Source: CAVSJO01 sp963728445 (lineage in GTDB: Bacteria > Gemmatimonadota > Gemmatimonadetes > Longimicrobiales > RSA9). Taken from it: DNA of 64,000 bases. A program made the position numbers and the translations under genes. Numbering within the stretch: position 1 is the stretch's first letter; every line of letters starts with the position of its first letter. Positions 17,931 to 25,955 of the stretch are shown piece after piece. The stretch is from NCBI GenBank assembly GCA_963728445.1, contig CAVSJO010000006.1, forward strand, positions 496,001-560,000. Reading direction: 5' to 3'. The notes under the pieces are model-generated. The model saw only the letters and a list, made by a program, of their open reading frames with translations, searched no databases and was not told the origin of the DNA.

Positions 17931-18236
17931 ATGACCGAACCGATGGATCGCCGTGAGAGCCTGCGGAAGGGAACGCTCACCGCGCTCGCCCTATCGCTTG
18001 GAATCCCCGCCAGTCTGCTTGCGGAAGCAGGAATAGAGGCGGCCCGTTTCCAGGCGAAGTTCTACGCAGGTGACCGGCTCACCGACACGTTCGAGCTCGG
18101 CGAGCTCGTCACCCGCTATCTCGATGCACGACCGACGGCCGTCCAGATGAAGTGGTATGACCTGGAGAAAAGCCCGCGCGAGCCGCTGTCGGTGATCGGC
18201 TTCACGGAGAGCCGCCAGCTCAAGATCGAATTCTGA
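17931..18236 (+). CDS. Small Tat-signal protein, unknown function
   Basis: 101 aa. The N-terminus DRRESLRKGTLTALALSLG matches a twin-arginine signal (RRxxLRK followed by a mild hydrophobic core), implying export in folded form or with a cofactor, although the mature part is only about 70 residues. The mature sequence (FQAKFYAGDRLTDTFELGEL, YLDARPTAVQMKWYDLEKSP) has no Cys or metal motif. AAAGGA lies 7-8 bases before the ATG at 17931; earlier in-frame starts reach into the lipoprotein gene and are rejected. It probably shares a transcript with the lipoprotein before and the cysteine-cluster gene 17 bases after. Confidence 0.65.
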   Translation: MTEPMDRRESLRKGTLTALALSLGIPASLLAEAGIEAARFQAKFYAGDRLTDTFELGELVTRYLDARPTAVQMKWYDLEKSPREPLSVIGFTESRQLKIEF

Positions 18237-18253
18237 GCGCCCCCAGGCGCACG

Positions 18254-18934
18254 ATGAGCCCCTCCTTCCCGGGCCCGCCCCCCTCCCTGTCCGTGGCCGG
18301 TGCAGGATCGCCCGGTGAGGGCACTGCCGCGGCCGAGTTCTCCTACACGTGTCACCGCTGCAATCGCTGTTGCCGGAACCGGCGCATCCAGGTGAACCCG
18401 TACGAGGTGATGCGCCTCGCACGGAACCTGAGTCTGAGCACCTGCGACGTCATCGATCGCCACGTGGATGTCCACACCATGTCACTGCGTCGTCGCGAAG
18501 ACGGCACCTGCGTATTCCTGGGCCCGGACGGCTGCACGGTTCACGCCGATCGTCCGCTGGTCTGCCGGCTGTACCCGCTCGGGCGCATCGTACGCGGCCC
18601 GGACGAGACGTGGGTCGTGCTTTCGCCCGCCGAAAACTCAGCCGGCGTCTTCACCCGCGGAGGGAGCGTGAGCGCGTATGTACGCGCGCAGGGCGCTGAG
18701 CCGTACCTGCGGGCTGCCGATGCATACCATGCGGTCGTTGAAGCGGCCCTGCGGGCCGGGCGTGGCGGTGAGGGGTCCCATACCCCAATCGAAGGACGTT
18801 CGCTTCTCGACGTCGATGCGGCTATCAGGCCCTCGGACGACTCTGGCACCGACCCCGACACCGACCTCGCCGCCCACGTTTCCCACCTCAGGCGGCTGTT
18901 CCTCGGGGATGATCAGCGGCCGGCGCCGAGCTGA
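18254..18934 (+). CDS. YkgJ-family cysteine-cluster protein
   Basis: 226 aa. The cysteine cluster (CHRCNRCCRNRRIQV at about 33, then CVFLGPDGCTVHADRPLVC and RLYPLG) is that of the YkgJ/Fliw-like zinc- or iron-chelating family (Pfam CxxCxxCC, PF03692); eight Cys can bind a metal or cluster. Role in the family is unknown, with links to protein or flagellin modification in some bacteria. The first 28 residues are Pro/Gly-rich and the last about 70 are disordered and acidic. The ribosome site is weak; no better in-frame start is near. Confidence 0.85.
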   Translation: MSPSFPGPPPSLSVAGAGSPGEGTAAAEFSYTCHRCNRCCRNRRIQVNPYEVMRLARNLSLSTCDVIDRHVDVHTMSLRRREDGTCVFLGPDGCTVHADRPLVCRLYPLGRIVRGPDETWVVLSPAENSAGVFTRGGSVSAYVRAQGAEPYLRAADAYHAVVEAALRAGRGGEGSHTPIEGRSLLDVDAAIRPSDDSGTDPDTDLAAHVSHLRRLFLGDDQRPAPS

Positions 18935-19134
18935 GGAGTAGCGCCAACTCGGCTACGCCCGGAAGCGGCGGTGACGTCGCCGCGTTCGGGCACACGCCCA
19001 AGCCATGGTGCCGGTCACCGGCCGCTGCACGTCCGCGGGAACGGACGGAGCTGCATTTCCGCTCGCCCCCCCGGCCGGTATCTTGCACGTTCGCCAGGAT
19101 GGCGAGGCCGACTCCCTCCTTCGCAGGTTCGTGC

Positions 19135-22100
19135 ATGACCGGCCACGAGACCCTCCAGGATCAGGGACCGAGCGCCGTTGGACGCTTCAAGTCGAGTCCC
19201 GCGGTGGTGGCCATCGGCACGTCGGACGGAGGACTGCAGGCGCTGCAGACGATGCTGGCGCGGATTCCGCCGAACGGTGCGGTGGCGTGGGTCGTGGCCG
19301 GGTGCCCCGAGCCGGGAGAGGGCGCTCGGCTGACGGAGCACCTCCGGCCGCACGTGTCGGTGCCCGTCGAGGAGGTCACGGACCCGGTGACGCTGGAGGC
19401 GGACCGGGTGTACGTGCTCCCGACGGGGGGCGACGTCGACGTGTTCGACTCACAGCTGCGGGTGAGTGTCGTCGATCCGGCCGACCGCGGCCGGACTCCC
19501 ATCGATCGGCTCCTGTGCACGCTGGCGCAGGCGCAAGGCGGCGACACGGTGGCGGTGGTGCTGTCCGGCGCGGGATCGGATGGCGCGGCGGGTCTCAAGG
19601 CGATCAGGGCCGCGGGCGGACTGGCCGTGGTTCAGGAGCCGCAGGAGGCGGAGCACGATGCCCTGCCGCGGAGTGCCCTATCGACCGGTCTCGTGGATCT
19701 GGTTCTACCCGTCGAGCGGATCGTAGCGGAAATCCTTTCGTTCGTACGGACTCGCCCCCGCGTAGACGTGCCGGACCGGACGGAGGAGGCGGCGGCCGAG
19801 GAAGGTCAGGGGCGGCGGGTCGAGAAGCTCCTGGCGCAGGTCTGGGCTCGGACGGGCAGGGATCTTCGTCCATATCGCCGCTCGACGGTGCTGCGCCACA
19901 TCGCGCGGAGGATGCGGCTCCGGCACGTCGAGGAGCTGGTCGACTATCTGGAGCTGGTGCGGCACGACCCCGACGAGTCGGAAGCGCTGGCGGACGGCCT
20001 GCTCCTCACCGTCACCCATTTCTTCCGTGATCCCGAACAGTACGAGGCGCTCGCGCGGGAGGTGGTTCCGGGCCTGCTCGCGGAAAAGGAGGCGCAGGAC
20101 GAAGTCCGGGCGTGGAGCGTGGGCTGCCGGACGGGCGAAGAGGCCTACTCGCTGGCGATGCTGCTGCTCGAGGAAGCGGAGCGGCAGCCGCGTCCCGCCC
20201 GAATCCAGGTCATCGCGTCGGACCTCCACGCACGCTCGATTGCGTGGGCGAGGGACGGCTTCTACGCCGCCGACGTCGAGGCGGACGTGAGCCCCGAGCG
20301 GCTGCACCGGTTCTTTCGTCCGGAGCCCGGGGGCTACCGGATCCGGGCCGAGGTCCGCGAGTGCGTCGTGTTCGCCCACCACGATCTCCTCACCGATCCT
20401 CCGTACGCCCGTCTGGACCTCATTGCCTGCCGGGACCTCCTGCCGTACCTCGAGCCGGACCCCCGCCAGGAGGCGATGGCCCTCTTCCACTGGGCGCTCC
20501 GACCTCGCGGCGTTCTGGTCCTGAACCGGAGCGAGGCTCCGGAACCGGGCGAGCTGTTCCGACCGCTCGGCGCGCCCAACGGCGTGTACCGCCGACTCGA
20601 CGCCGTCGTGCCGCCGCCGCGGCGACTGGCTTCCGAGCTTACGTTGCCCGGGATCGGGCAGCCGTCGAGGCACGACCCGAGCCCCAGTCATGGGCCGCTC
20701 CATCAGCGAATGCTGGAACGGTACGCGCCGCCCAGCCTGCTGGTGGGGCCGGACGACGCCGTCACCCACGTCTCCGAACACGCGGGCCGATTCCTCCTGC
20801 ACCGGGGCGGGCCCGTCTCGGCGCGGGTGGACCGCCTGGTGCGGCCGGAGCTGTGTCTGGAGCTGCGGGCGGAGCTCGAAGAGGTCCGGAGAAGTGGCGA
20901 GCCCCGCAGCTCGGCGCCCATCCCCGTAGCGCTGGACGAAGGAATCCGCCCGGTGGTGCTGCACGTGCGCCCCGCCGCGCAGGCGGATGCCGAGAACGAG
21001 GGGTCCGTGCTGGTACTGTTCGAGCAGCGGGCCTCTTCGGAGCTTATGCAGGCGGGCCTGGTTGGCTCCGATGAGACCGGGGCGGATGGCGCCGCACCCC
21101 CCGGGGCGGAGCGGGTGAACCGATTGGAGACGGAGCTCGAGCGGGCCCGCGAGCGCCTTCTGACCCTGACCGAGACGCACGAGACGACGGAGGAGGAGCT
21201 GCGGGCGGCGAACGAGGAGCTGCAGTCGTCCAACGAGGAGCTCCGGTCCGCGCTGGAGGAGCTGGAGACCACGAACGAGGAGCTCGAGAGCACGAATCAC
21301 GAGCTCCAGGTGCTGGCGAAGGAGAATCGGGGCAAGGCGAACGAGTTGCGGCGGCTTTCGACGGACCTGGAGCGACTGCTGCTTTCGACAGACATCGGCA
21401 CGCTCTTCCTCGATCGGGAGCTGCGGATCGTTCGCTACACGCCGCGCATCGCGGCGCTGTTCCACGCCCGCCCGTCGGATCGTGGACGGCCTCTGCGCGA
21501 CCTGCACCACCGCCTCGAATACGACGAGCTGCTGGACGACGCCGGCGCGGTGCTGACAGGATCGCAGCCGATCGAGCGGGAGGTGCAGGACGAGGACGGC
21601 CGCTGGTACCTGGCCCGCGTTCTCCCCCATCGGGGCACCGGCGGAAGGCTGGAGGGAGTCGTGGTGGTGTTCGTCGACACCACGACGCGCAAGCGACTTG
21701 CGGAGGCGGAGGAAGCGAACCGGGCCAAGAGCCAGTTCCTGGCCACGATGAGCCACGAGCTGCGAACACCGCTGACGGCCGTGATCGGCCTCTCGGATCT
21801 CATGGAGACCGAAGTCCTGGGCTCGATGAACGAGAAGCAGAGGCGGAACCTGGGGCGCATCAAGGCAGCCGCGTGGCATCTCGTCCGCATCATCGACGAG
21901 GTATTGAGCTTCTCCCGGTCCGAGGCTGGCAAGGAGCGGCTGAACGTGGGAGACGCTGACCTGGCGCGGGTGGTGCGGGACGTGGTGGACCTGATCCAGC
22001 CGACCGCCGAGCGGGAGCGGGTCGAGGCTTGGCTCGACCTCCCGGAGCCGTCGATCCCGATGCGTACGGACGCGGGAAAGCTCGCCCAGATCGTAACGAA

Positions 22101-22425
22101 CCTGGTGGGGAACGCGGTGAAGTTCGCCCGGAGCGAGGTCATCGTCACAGTGGAAGCGGGCGACGCATGGGTGGATCTCCGGGTCCGTGATGACGGTCCG
22201 GGAATGCCCTCGGACCGTCTGGAGGAGATCTTCGAACCCTTCCGTCAGCTCGACGGCTCGACCACGCGCAAGAAAGGCGGCACCGGGCTCGGGCTCACGA
22301 TCGCCCGGCGGCAGGCCCGCCTGCTGGGCGGGGACGTGCTGGTGGAGAGCCGCCCCGACGCGGGGAGCACCTTCACTCTCCGTCTGCCGCGCGTGGGTGG
22401 CGGGACGGAACAGGAGGCTGGATGA
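19135..22425 (+). CDS. CheB-CheR-PAS-histidine kinase fusion with altered CheB/CheR sites
   Basis: About 1096 aa. CheB methylesterase-like domain (about 22-200): nucleophile Ser kept (IGTSDGG, S30) and the Asp loop kept (LSGAGSDG), but the catalytic His segment, HLSP in the neighbouring paralogue, reads AGCPEP, so no His. CheR methyltransferase domain (about 230-490): RRSTVLRHIARRMRLR, FFRDPE and SVGCRTGEEAYS are present, but the usual CRNVLIY is CRDLLPY. Then PAS-like regions, a long coiled coil of ELxxxNEEL repeats (about 690-760), a PAS domain, HisKA (MSHELRTPLTAV) and HATPase (NLVGNAVKFA, DDGPGMP, GTGLGLTIARR). The kinase module looks complete. ATG 19135 has AGG 7 bases upstream and is preferred to 19099. 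It overlaps the next gene as ATGA. Confidence 0.9.
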   Translation: MTGHETLQDQGPSAVGRFKSSPAVVAIGTSDGGLQALQTMLARIPPNGAVAWVVAGCPEPGEGARLTEHLRPHVSVPVEEVTDPVTLEADRVYVLPTGGDVDVFDSQLRVSVVDPADRGRTPIDRLLCTLAQAQGGDTVAVVLSGAGSDGAAGLKAIRAAGGLAVVQEPQEAEHDALPRSALSTGLVDLVLPVERIVAEILSFVRTRPRVDVPDRTEEAAAEEGQGRRVEKLLAQVWARTGRDLRPYRRSTVLRHIARRMRLRHVEELVDYLELVRHDPDESEALADGLLLTVTHFFRDPEQYEALAREVVPGLLAEKEAQDEVRAWSVGCRTGEEAYSLAMLLLEEAERQPRPARIQVIASDLHARSIAWARDGFYAADVEADVSPERLHRFFRPEPGGYRIRAEVRECVVFAHHDLLTDPPYARLDLIACRDLLPYLEPDPRQEAMALFHWALRPRGVLVLNRSEAPEPGELFRPLGAPNGVYRRLDAVVPPPRRLASELTLPGIGQPSRHDPSPSHGPLHQRMLERYAPPSLLVGPDDAVTHVSEHAGRFLLHRGGPVSARVDRLVRPELCLELRAELEEVRRSGEPRSSAPIPVALDEGIRPVVLHVRPAAQADAENEGSVLVLFEQRASSELMQAGLVGSDETGADGAAPPGAERVNRLETELERARERLLTLTETHETTEEELRAANEELQSSNEELRSALEELETTNEELESTNHELQVLAKENRGKANELRRLSTDLERLLLSTDIGTLFLDRELRIVRYTPRIAALFHARPSDRGRPLRDLHHRLEYDELLDDAGAVLTGSQPIEREVQDEDGRWYLARVLPHRGTGGRLEGVVVVFVDTTTRKRLAEAEEANRAKSQFLATMSHELRTPLTAVIGLSDLMETEVLGSMNEKQRRNLGRIKAAAWHLVRIIDEVLSFSRSEAGKERLNVGDADLARVVRDVVDLIQPTAERERVEAWLDLPEPSIPMRTDAGKLAQIVTNLVGNAVKFARSEVIVTVEAGDAWVDLRVRDDGPGMPSDRLEEIFEPFRQLDGSTTRKKGGTGLGLTIARRQARLLGGDVLVESRPDAGSTFTLRLPRVGGGTEQEAG

Positions 22426-25415
22426 CAGAGCGTGACGAAGCGGCCGGGGGAACGGAACACGCGACGGCGGAGCGGGGTGCCCACGGAGAGCCCGCAGGTC
22501 CGGCGCCAGCCGAGACGGTGCATACCACCGTCGTGGGCATCGGAGCTTCGGCCGGCGGCCTGGCCGCGCTGAAGGAGCTGTTCGCCCGCGTGCCCGAGCA
22601 AACCGGTGTGGCATGGGTGGTCGTCGTGCATCTGTCGCCGGAGCACGAGAGCCATCTGCCGTCGCTGCTTCAGGCCCACACCGCACTCCCGGTCCAGCAG
22701 GTGACCGAGACGCTCAAGCTCGAGCCGGACCGGGTGTACGTCATCCCCCCGAACGCGAACCTGGACGCCATCGACACCCATCTTCGTCTGAGCGCGCTCG
22801 AGGAGCGGCGGGCGGAGCGTGCGCCGATCGACCATTTCCTGCGGACTCTCTCCCGCACCCACAACGGGCACGCCGTCGGCGTCATCCTCAGCGGTACGGG
22901 CAGCGACGGGACGCTGGGGATCAAGGAGATCAAGGAAAAGGGCGGCCTGGCCGTTGTCCAGGACCCGGATGAGGCGGAGTACAGCGGCATGCCGCGGAGC
23001 GCCATCGCAACGGGTCTGGTGGACCTCGTGCTTCCGCTGGCCGAGATCCCGGGCGCGGTCCTGGGCTACGCCCACACCGAGCCCCACGTGGTCGTACCCG
23101 ACGGAGACGGGGACGCGGACGCAGGGGACCGTCGGCTGCTCCAGAAGGTGTTCGCCCACCTCCGCGCCCGCACGGATCGCGACTTCAGCCACTACAAGCG
23201 CTCCACCGTCCTGCGGCGGATTTCCCGCCGCATGCAGCTCCGGCACGTGGAGGACCTGTCCGACTATCTCAGGCTGCTGCGGGAGGACCGGGAAGAGGCG
23301 CAGTCGCTGGCGGACGACCTCCTGATCACCGTCACCAGCTTCTTCCGCGACGCAGAGGTGTTCGACGCTCTGGCAGCGGACGTAATCCCCTCTCTCTTCG
23401 AAGGCAGGGGACCAGAGGACGAGATCCGGGTCTGGAGCGTGGGCTGCGCCACCGGCGAGGAAGCGTATTCGCTGACCATGCTCCTCCTCGAGGAAGCGGA
23501 GCGCCGGGAGCTGCCGCCCAAGATCCAGATCTTCGCTTCCGACCTGCACGCGCGCTCGCTCGCGCGGGCGCGGCAGGGGTATTACCCGGGCGACATCCAG
23601 ACCGACGTGAACCCGGACCGGCTGGCGCGCTTCTTCACGCAGGAGGACCATGGCTACCGCATCCGCAAGGAGGTGCGGGACCGGGTGCTGTTCGCACCCC
23701 ACAACCTGCTGGGGGACCCACCCTTCTCACGCATCGATCTGATCTCCTGCCGCAACGTGCTGATCTACCTCCAGCGGGAGATCCAGCCGGACGTCTACGA
23801 CCTCTTTCACTACGCCCTGCGTCCGAACGGGGTACTCGTGCTCGGCACGTCCGAGCGCCTGGACGCTGCCGCGCTCTTCCGCATCCTGGACAAGAAGCAC
23901 CAGATCTACCGGAAGCGGGACCTCCCCGGGCCGCAGCCGCGGCTGCCGGTCTTTCCACTGGCACGCCACCGGATCGGTGCCAGTGGCGGGTGGCGCGCGC
24001 GGTCGGACGACCGCCCCCGGGAGCGGGTGGCCCTCGGCGCTCTCCATCAGCGGATGGTCGAGCGCTACGCCATGCCCAGCCTGCTCGTGGACCCCGAAGA
24101 CCGGGTGATCCACGTCTCCGAACACGCCGGCCGCTACCTCGTGGTGCCCGGCGGCGAGCTGACGTCGAACGTCATCAAGCTGGTCCGTGAGGAGCTGCGG
24201 ATCGAGCTCCGAGCCGCACTGCACGCGGTCAGGGAGCAGGATCGGCCGCAGCAGACCCGGCCCGTCGACGTGCGCCTCGGTAATGGACGCGTCGCCGTCG
24301 CTCTCGACGTGCGGCCCAGCCCGGACCCCGGTGAGCACGGGTACGTGCTCGTCGTTTTCAACGAGCGGCCGCCGGGTCCCGAGCCCGGCAGGGACGAAGG
24401 CGATGAGGGCGTGCCCGACGTCGCGTCCGCCCGTGTCCGCACGGTGGAGCTGGAGCGGGACCGGGCGCGCGAGCGGCTCCAGACCGTGAGCGAGGAGTAC
24501 GAAACGAGCCGTGAGGAGATGAAGACGTCCAACGAGGAGCTCCAGAGCATGAACGAAGAGCTCCGCTCGACCATGGAGGAGCTGGAAACGGGCAAGGAGG
24601 AGCTCCAGAGCATCAACGAGGAGCTCCAGACAGTCAACCAGGAGAACCGCCACAAGATGGAGGAACTGGCCCGGCTCTCGAGCGACCTGCAGAACCTGCT
24701 GGCCGCGACCGACATCGCCACTGTGTTCCTCGACCGCGAGCTGCGGATAGTCCGCTTCACCCCCGCGCTGGCGGACCTGTTCAGCGTCCGCATGACCGAC
24801 CGCGGCCGCCCCCTGTCGGACCTGACCCACCGGCTGGTGGATGGCGATCTCATCACCAGGGCCGAGGAGGTGCTGGAGACGCTCGTGCCCTTCGAGGGCG
24901 AGGTCGAGGACGAGGGCGGCCGATGGTATCTCACCCGCATCATGCCCTACCGCAGCGCCGAGGAACGGATCGAGGGCCTGGTCATCACTTTCGTGGACGT
25001 CACCGACCGGAGGTCGATGGAGGATGAGCTGCGGGCTCAGAAGGAGTTCGCGCAGAACATCGTCGACACGCTCCACGAGCCCCTCCTGGTGCTCCGGGAC
25101 GACCTCACCGTCCAGTCCGCCAATCCGTCCTTCTATCGGCACTTCCGTGTCGGGCCGGAGGCAACCGAAGGCCGGCTCGTCTACGAGCTGGGCAACGGCC
25201 AGTGGGACATCCCCGCCCTCCGGGAGCTGCTGGAGGACGTGCTGCCGGAGAACCAGGCCTTCGACGGCTTCCGGGTGACGCACGAGTTCGCCGACATCGG
25301 TCGTGGCGTCATGCTCGTCAACGCGCGCCGGCTCGACCGCGCCCCGCTCATTCTGCTGGGCATCCGCGACATCACGGAGGAGACGGGGCCGGACGACGCG
25401 GCGCCGGACGCGTAG
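22422..25415 (+). CDS. CheB-CheR-PAS fusion with intact chemotaxis-enzyme sites and no kinase
   Basis: 997 aa. CheB domain (about 35-220) with Ser in GIGASAGG (S43), His in VVVHLSPEH (H70) and Asp in LSGTGSDG, the full triad. CheR domain (about 245-500): KRSTVLRRISRRM, FFRDAE, SVGCATGEEAYSL, LISCRNVLIYL, all canonical. A PAS-like domain, then a coiled coil of NEELQSxNEELR repeats (about 690-750), then two PAS domains. It stops there, without HisKA or HATPase. Start overlaps the previous stop (ATGA). The two adjacent proteins are about equally long up to the second PAS and clearly paralogous; their coupled translation suggests a complex. Such fusions are thought to link methylation-based adaptation to non-flagellar signalling; the receptors are not in this window. 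Confidence 0.9.
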   Translation: MTERDEAAGGTEHATAERGAHGEPAGPAPAETVHTTVVGIGASAGGLAALKELFARVPEQTGVAWVVVVHLSPEHESHLPSLLQAHTALPVQQVTETLKLEPDRVYVIPPNANLDAIDTHLRLSALEERRAERAPIDHFLRTLSRTHNGHAVGVILSGTGSDGTLGIKEIKEKGGLAVVQDPDEAEYSGMPRSAIATGLVDLVLPLAEIPGAVLGYAHTEPHVVVPDGDGDADAGDRRLLQKVFAHLRARTDRDFSHYKRSTVLRRISRRMQLRHVEDLSDYLRLLREDREEAQSLADDLLITVTSFFRDAEVFDALAADVIPSLFEGRGPEDEIRVWSVGCATGEEAYSLTMLLLEEAERRELPPKIQIFASDLHARSLARARQGYYPGDIQTDVNPDRLARFFTQEDHGYRIRKEVRDRVLFAPHNLLGDPPFSRIDLISCRNVLIYLQREIQPDVYDLFHYALRPNGVLVLGTSERLDAAALFRILDKKHQIYRKRDLPGPQPRLPVFPLARHRIGASGGWRARSDDRPRERVALGALHQRMVERYAMPSLLVDPEDRVIHVSEHAGRYLVVPGGELTSNVIKLVREELRIELRAALHAVREQDRPQQTRPVDVRLGNGRVAVALDVRPSPDPGEHGYVLVVFNERPPGPEPGRDEGDEGVPDVASARVRTVELERDRARERLQTVSEEYETSREEMKTSNEELQSMNEELRSTMEELETGKEELQSINEELQTVNQENRHKMEELARLSSDLQNLLAATDIATVFLDRELRIVRFTPALADLFSVRMTDRGRPLSDLTHRLVDGDLITRAEEVLETLVPFEGEVEDEGGRWYLTRIMPYRSAEERIEGLVITFVDVTDRRSMEDELRAQKEFAQNIVDTLHEPLLVLRDDLTVQSANPSFYRHFRVGPEATEGRLVYELGNGQWDIPALRELLEDVLPENQAFDGFRVTHEFADIGRGVMLVNARRLDRAPLILLGIRDITEETGPDDAAPDA

Positions 25416-25493
25416 CGGCGCGCTCCGCCCTTGTTCACCCCCGCCCCCCGTGGTAGCGTCCGGGTACACCACGCCTCCACGCGGGAGAGACAC

Positions 25494-25952
25494 ATGGCCG
25501 CGATCACCCTCCGCATCAACGGTCGTTCCCACCCACTCGACGTCGAACCCGATACCCCGCTCCTGTGGGCGCTCCGTGACGCCGCAGGCCTCACCGGGAC
25601 GAAGTACGGCTGCGGCATCGGCACGTGCGGCGCCTGCACGGTCCACCTGGACGGCAGACCGATCCGCTCGTGCCGCATGGCGGTGTCGGACGTCGGCGAC
25701 CGTGCCGTCACCACGATCGAGGGGCTGTCGCCGGACGTGACGCACGCCGTGCAGAAGGCGTGGATCGCCGAGGAGGTCCCCCAGTGCGGCTACTGCCAGT
25801 CGGGCCAGATCATGTCCGCCGCCGCACTGCTCGCCTCCAACGGCAGCCCCAGCGACAGCGACATCGACCGCGCGATGTCCGGCAACATCTGTCGGTGCGG
25901 CACCTACGACCGCATCCGCCGGGCGATCCACCGCGCCGCGCAGGAGGGCTGA
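25494..25952 (+). CDS. iorA: Isoquinoline 1-oxidoreductase-type [2Fe-2S] subunit
   Basis: 152 aa, the normal length for the small iron-sulfur subunit of IorAB-type molybdenum hydroxylases. N-terminal plant-type cluster: YGCGIGTCGACTVHLDG followed by Cys in RSC. C-terminal helical cluster: PQCGYCQSGQIM and GNICRCGTYDRI. All eight Cys are present. It passes electrons from the molybdopterin subunit encoded 3 bases downstream. ATG at 25494 has GGGAGAG 5 bases upstream; the in-frame extension to 25431 is discarded. No signal peptide; it is expected to ride out on the Tat signal of its partner. Confidence 0.92.
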   Translation: MAAITLRINGRSHPLDVEPDTPLLWALRDAAGLTGTKYGCGIGTCGACTVHLDGRPIRSCRMAVSDVGDRAVTTIEGLSPDVTHAVQKAWIAEEVPQCGYCQSGQIMSAAALLASNGSPSDSDIDRAMSGNICRCGTYDRIRRAIHRAAQEG

Positions 25953-25955
25953 GCC

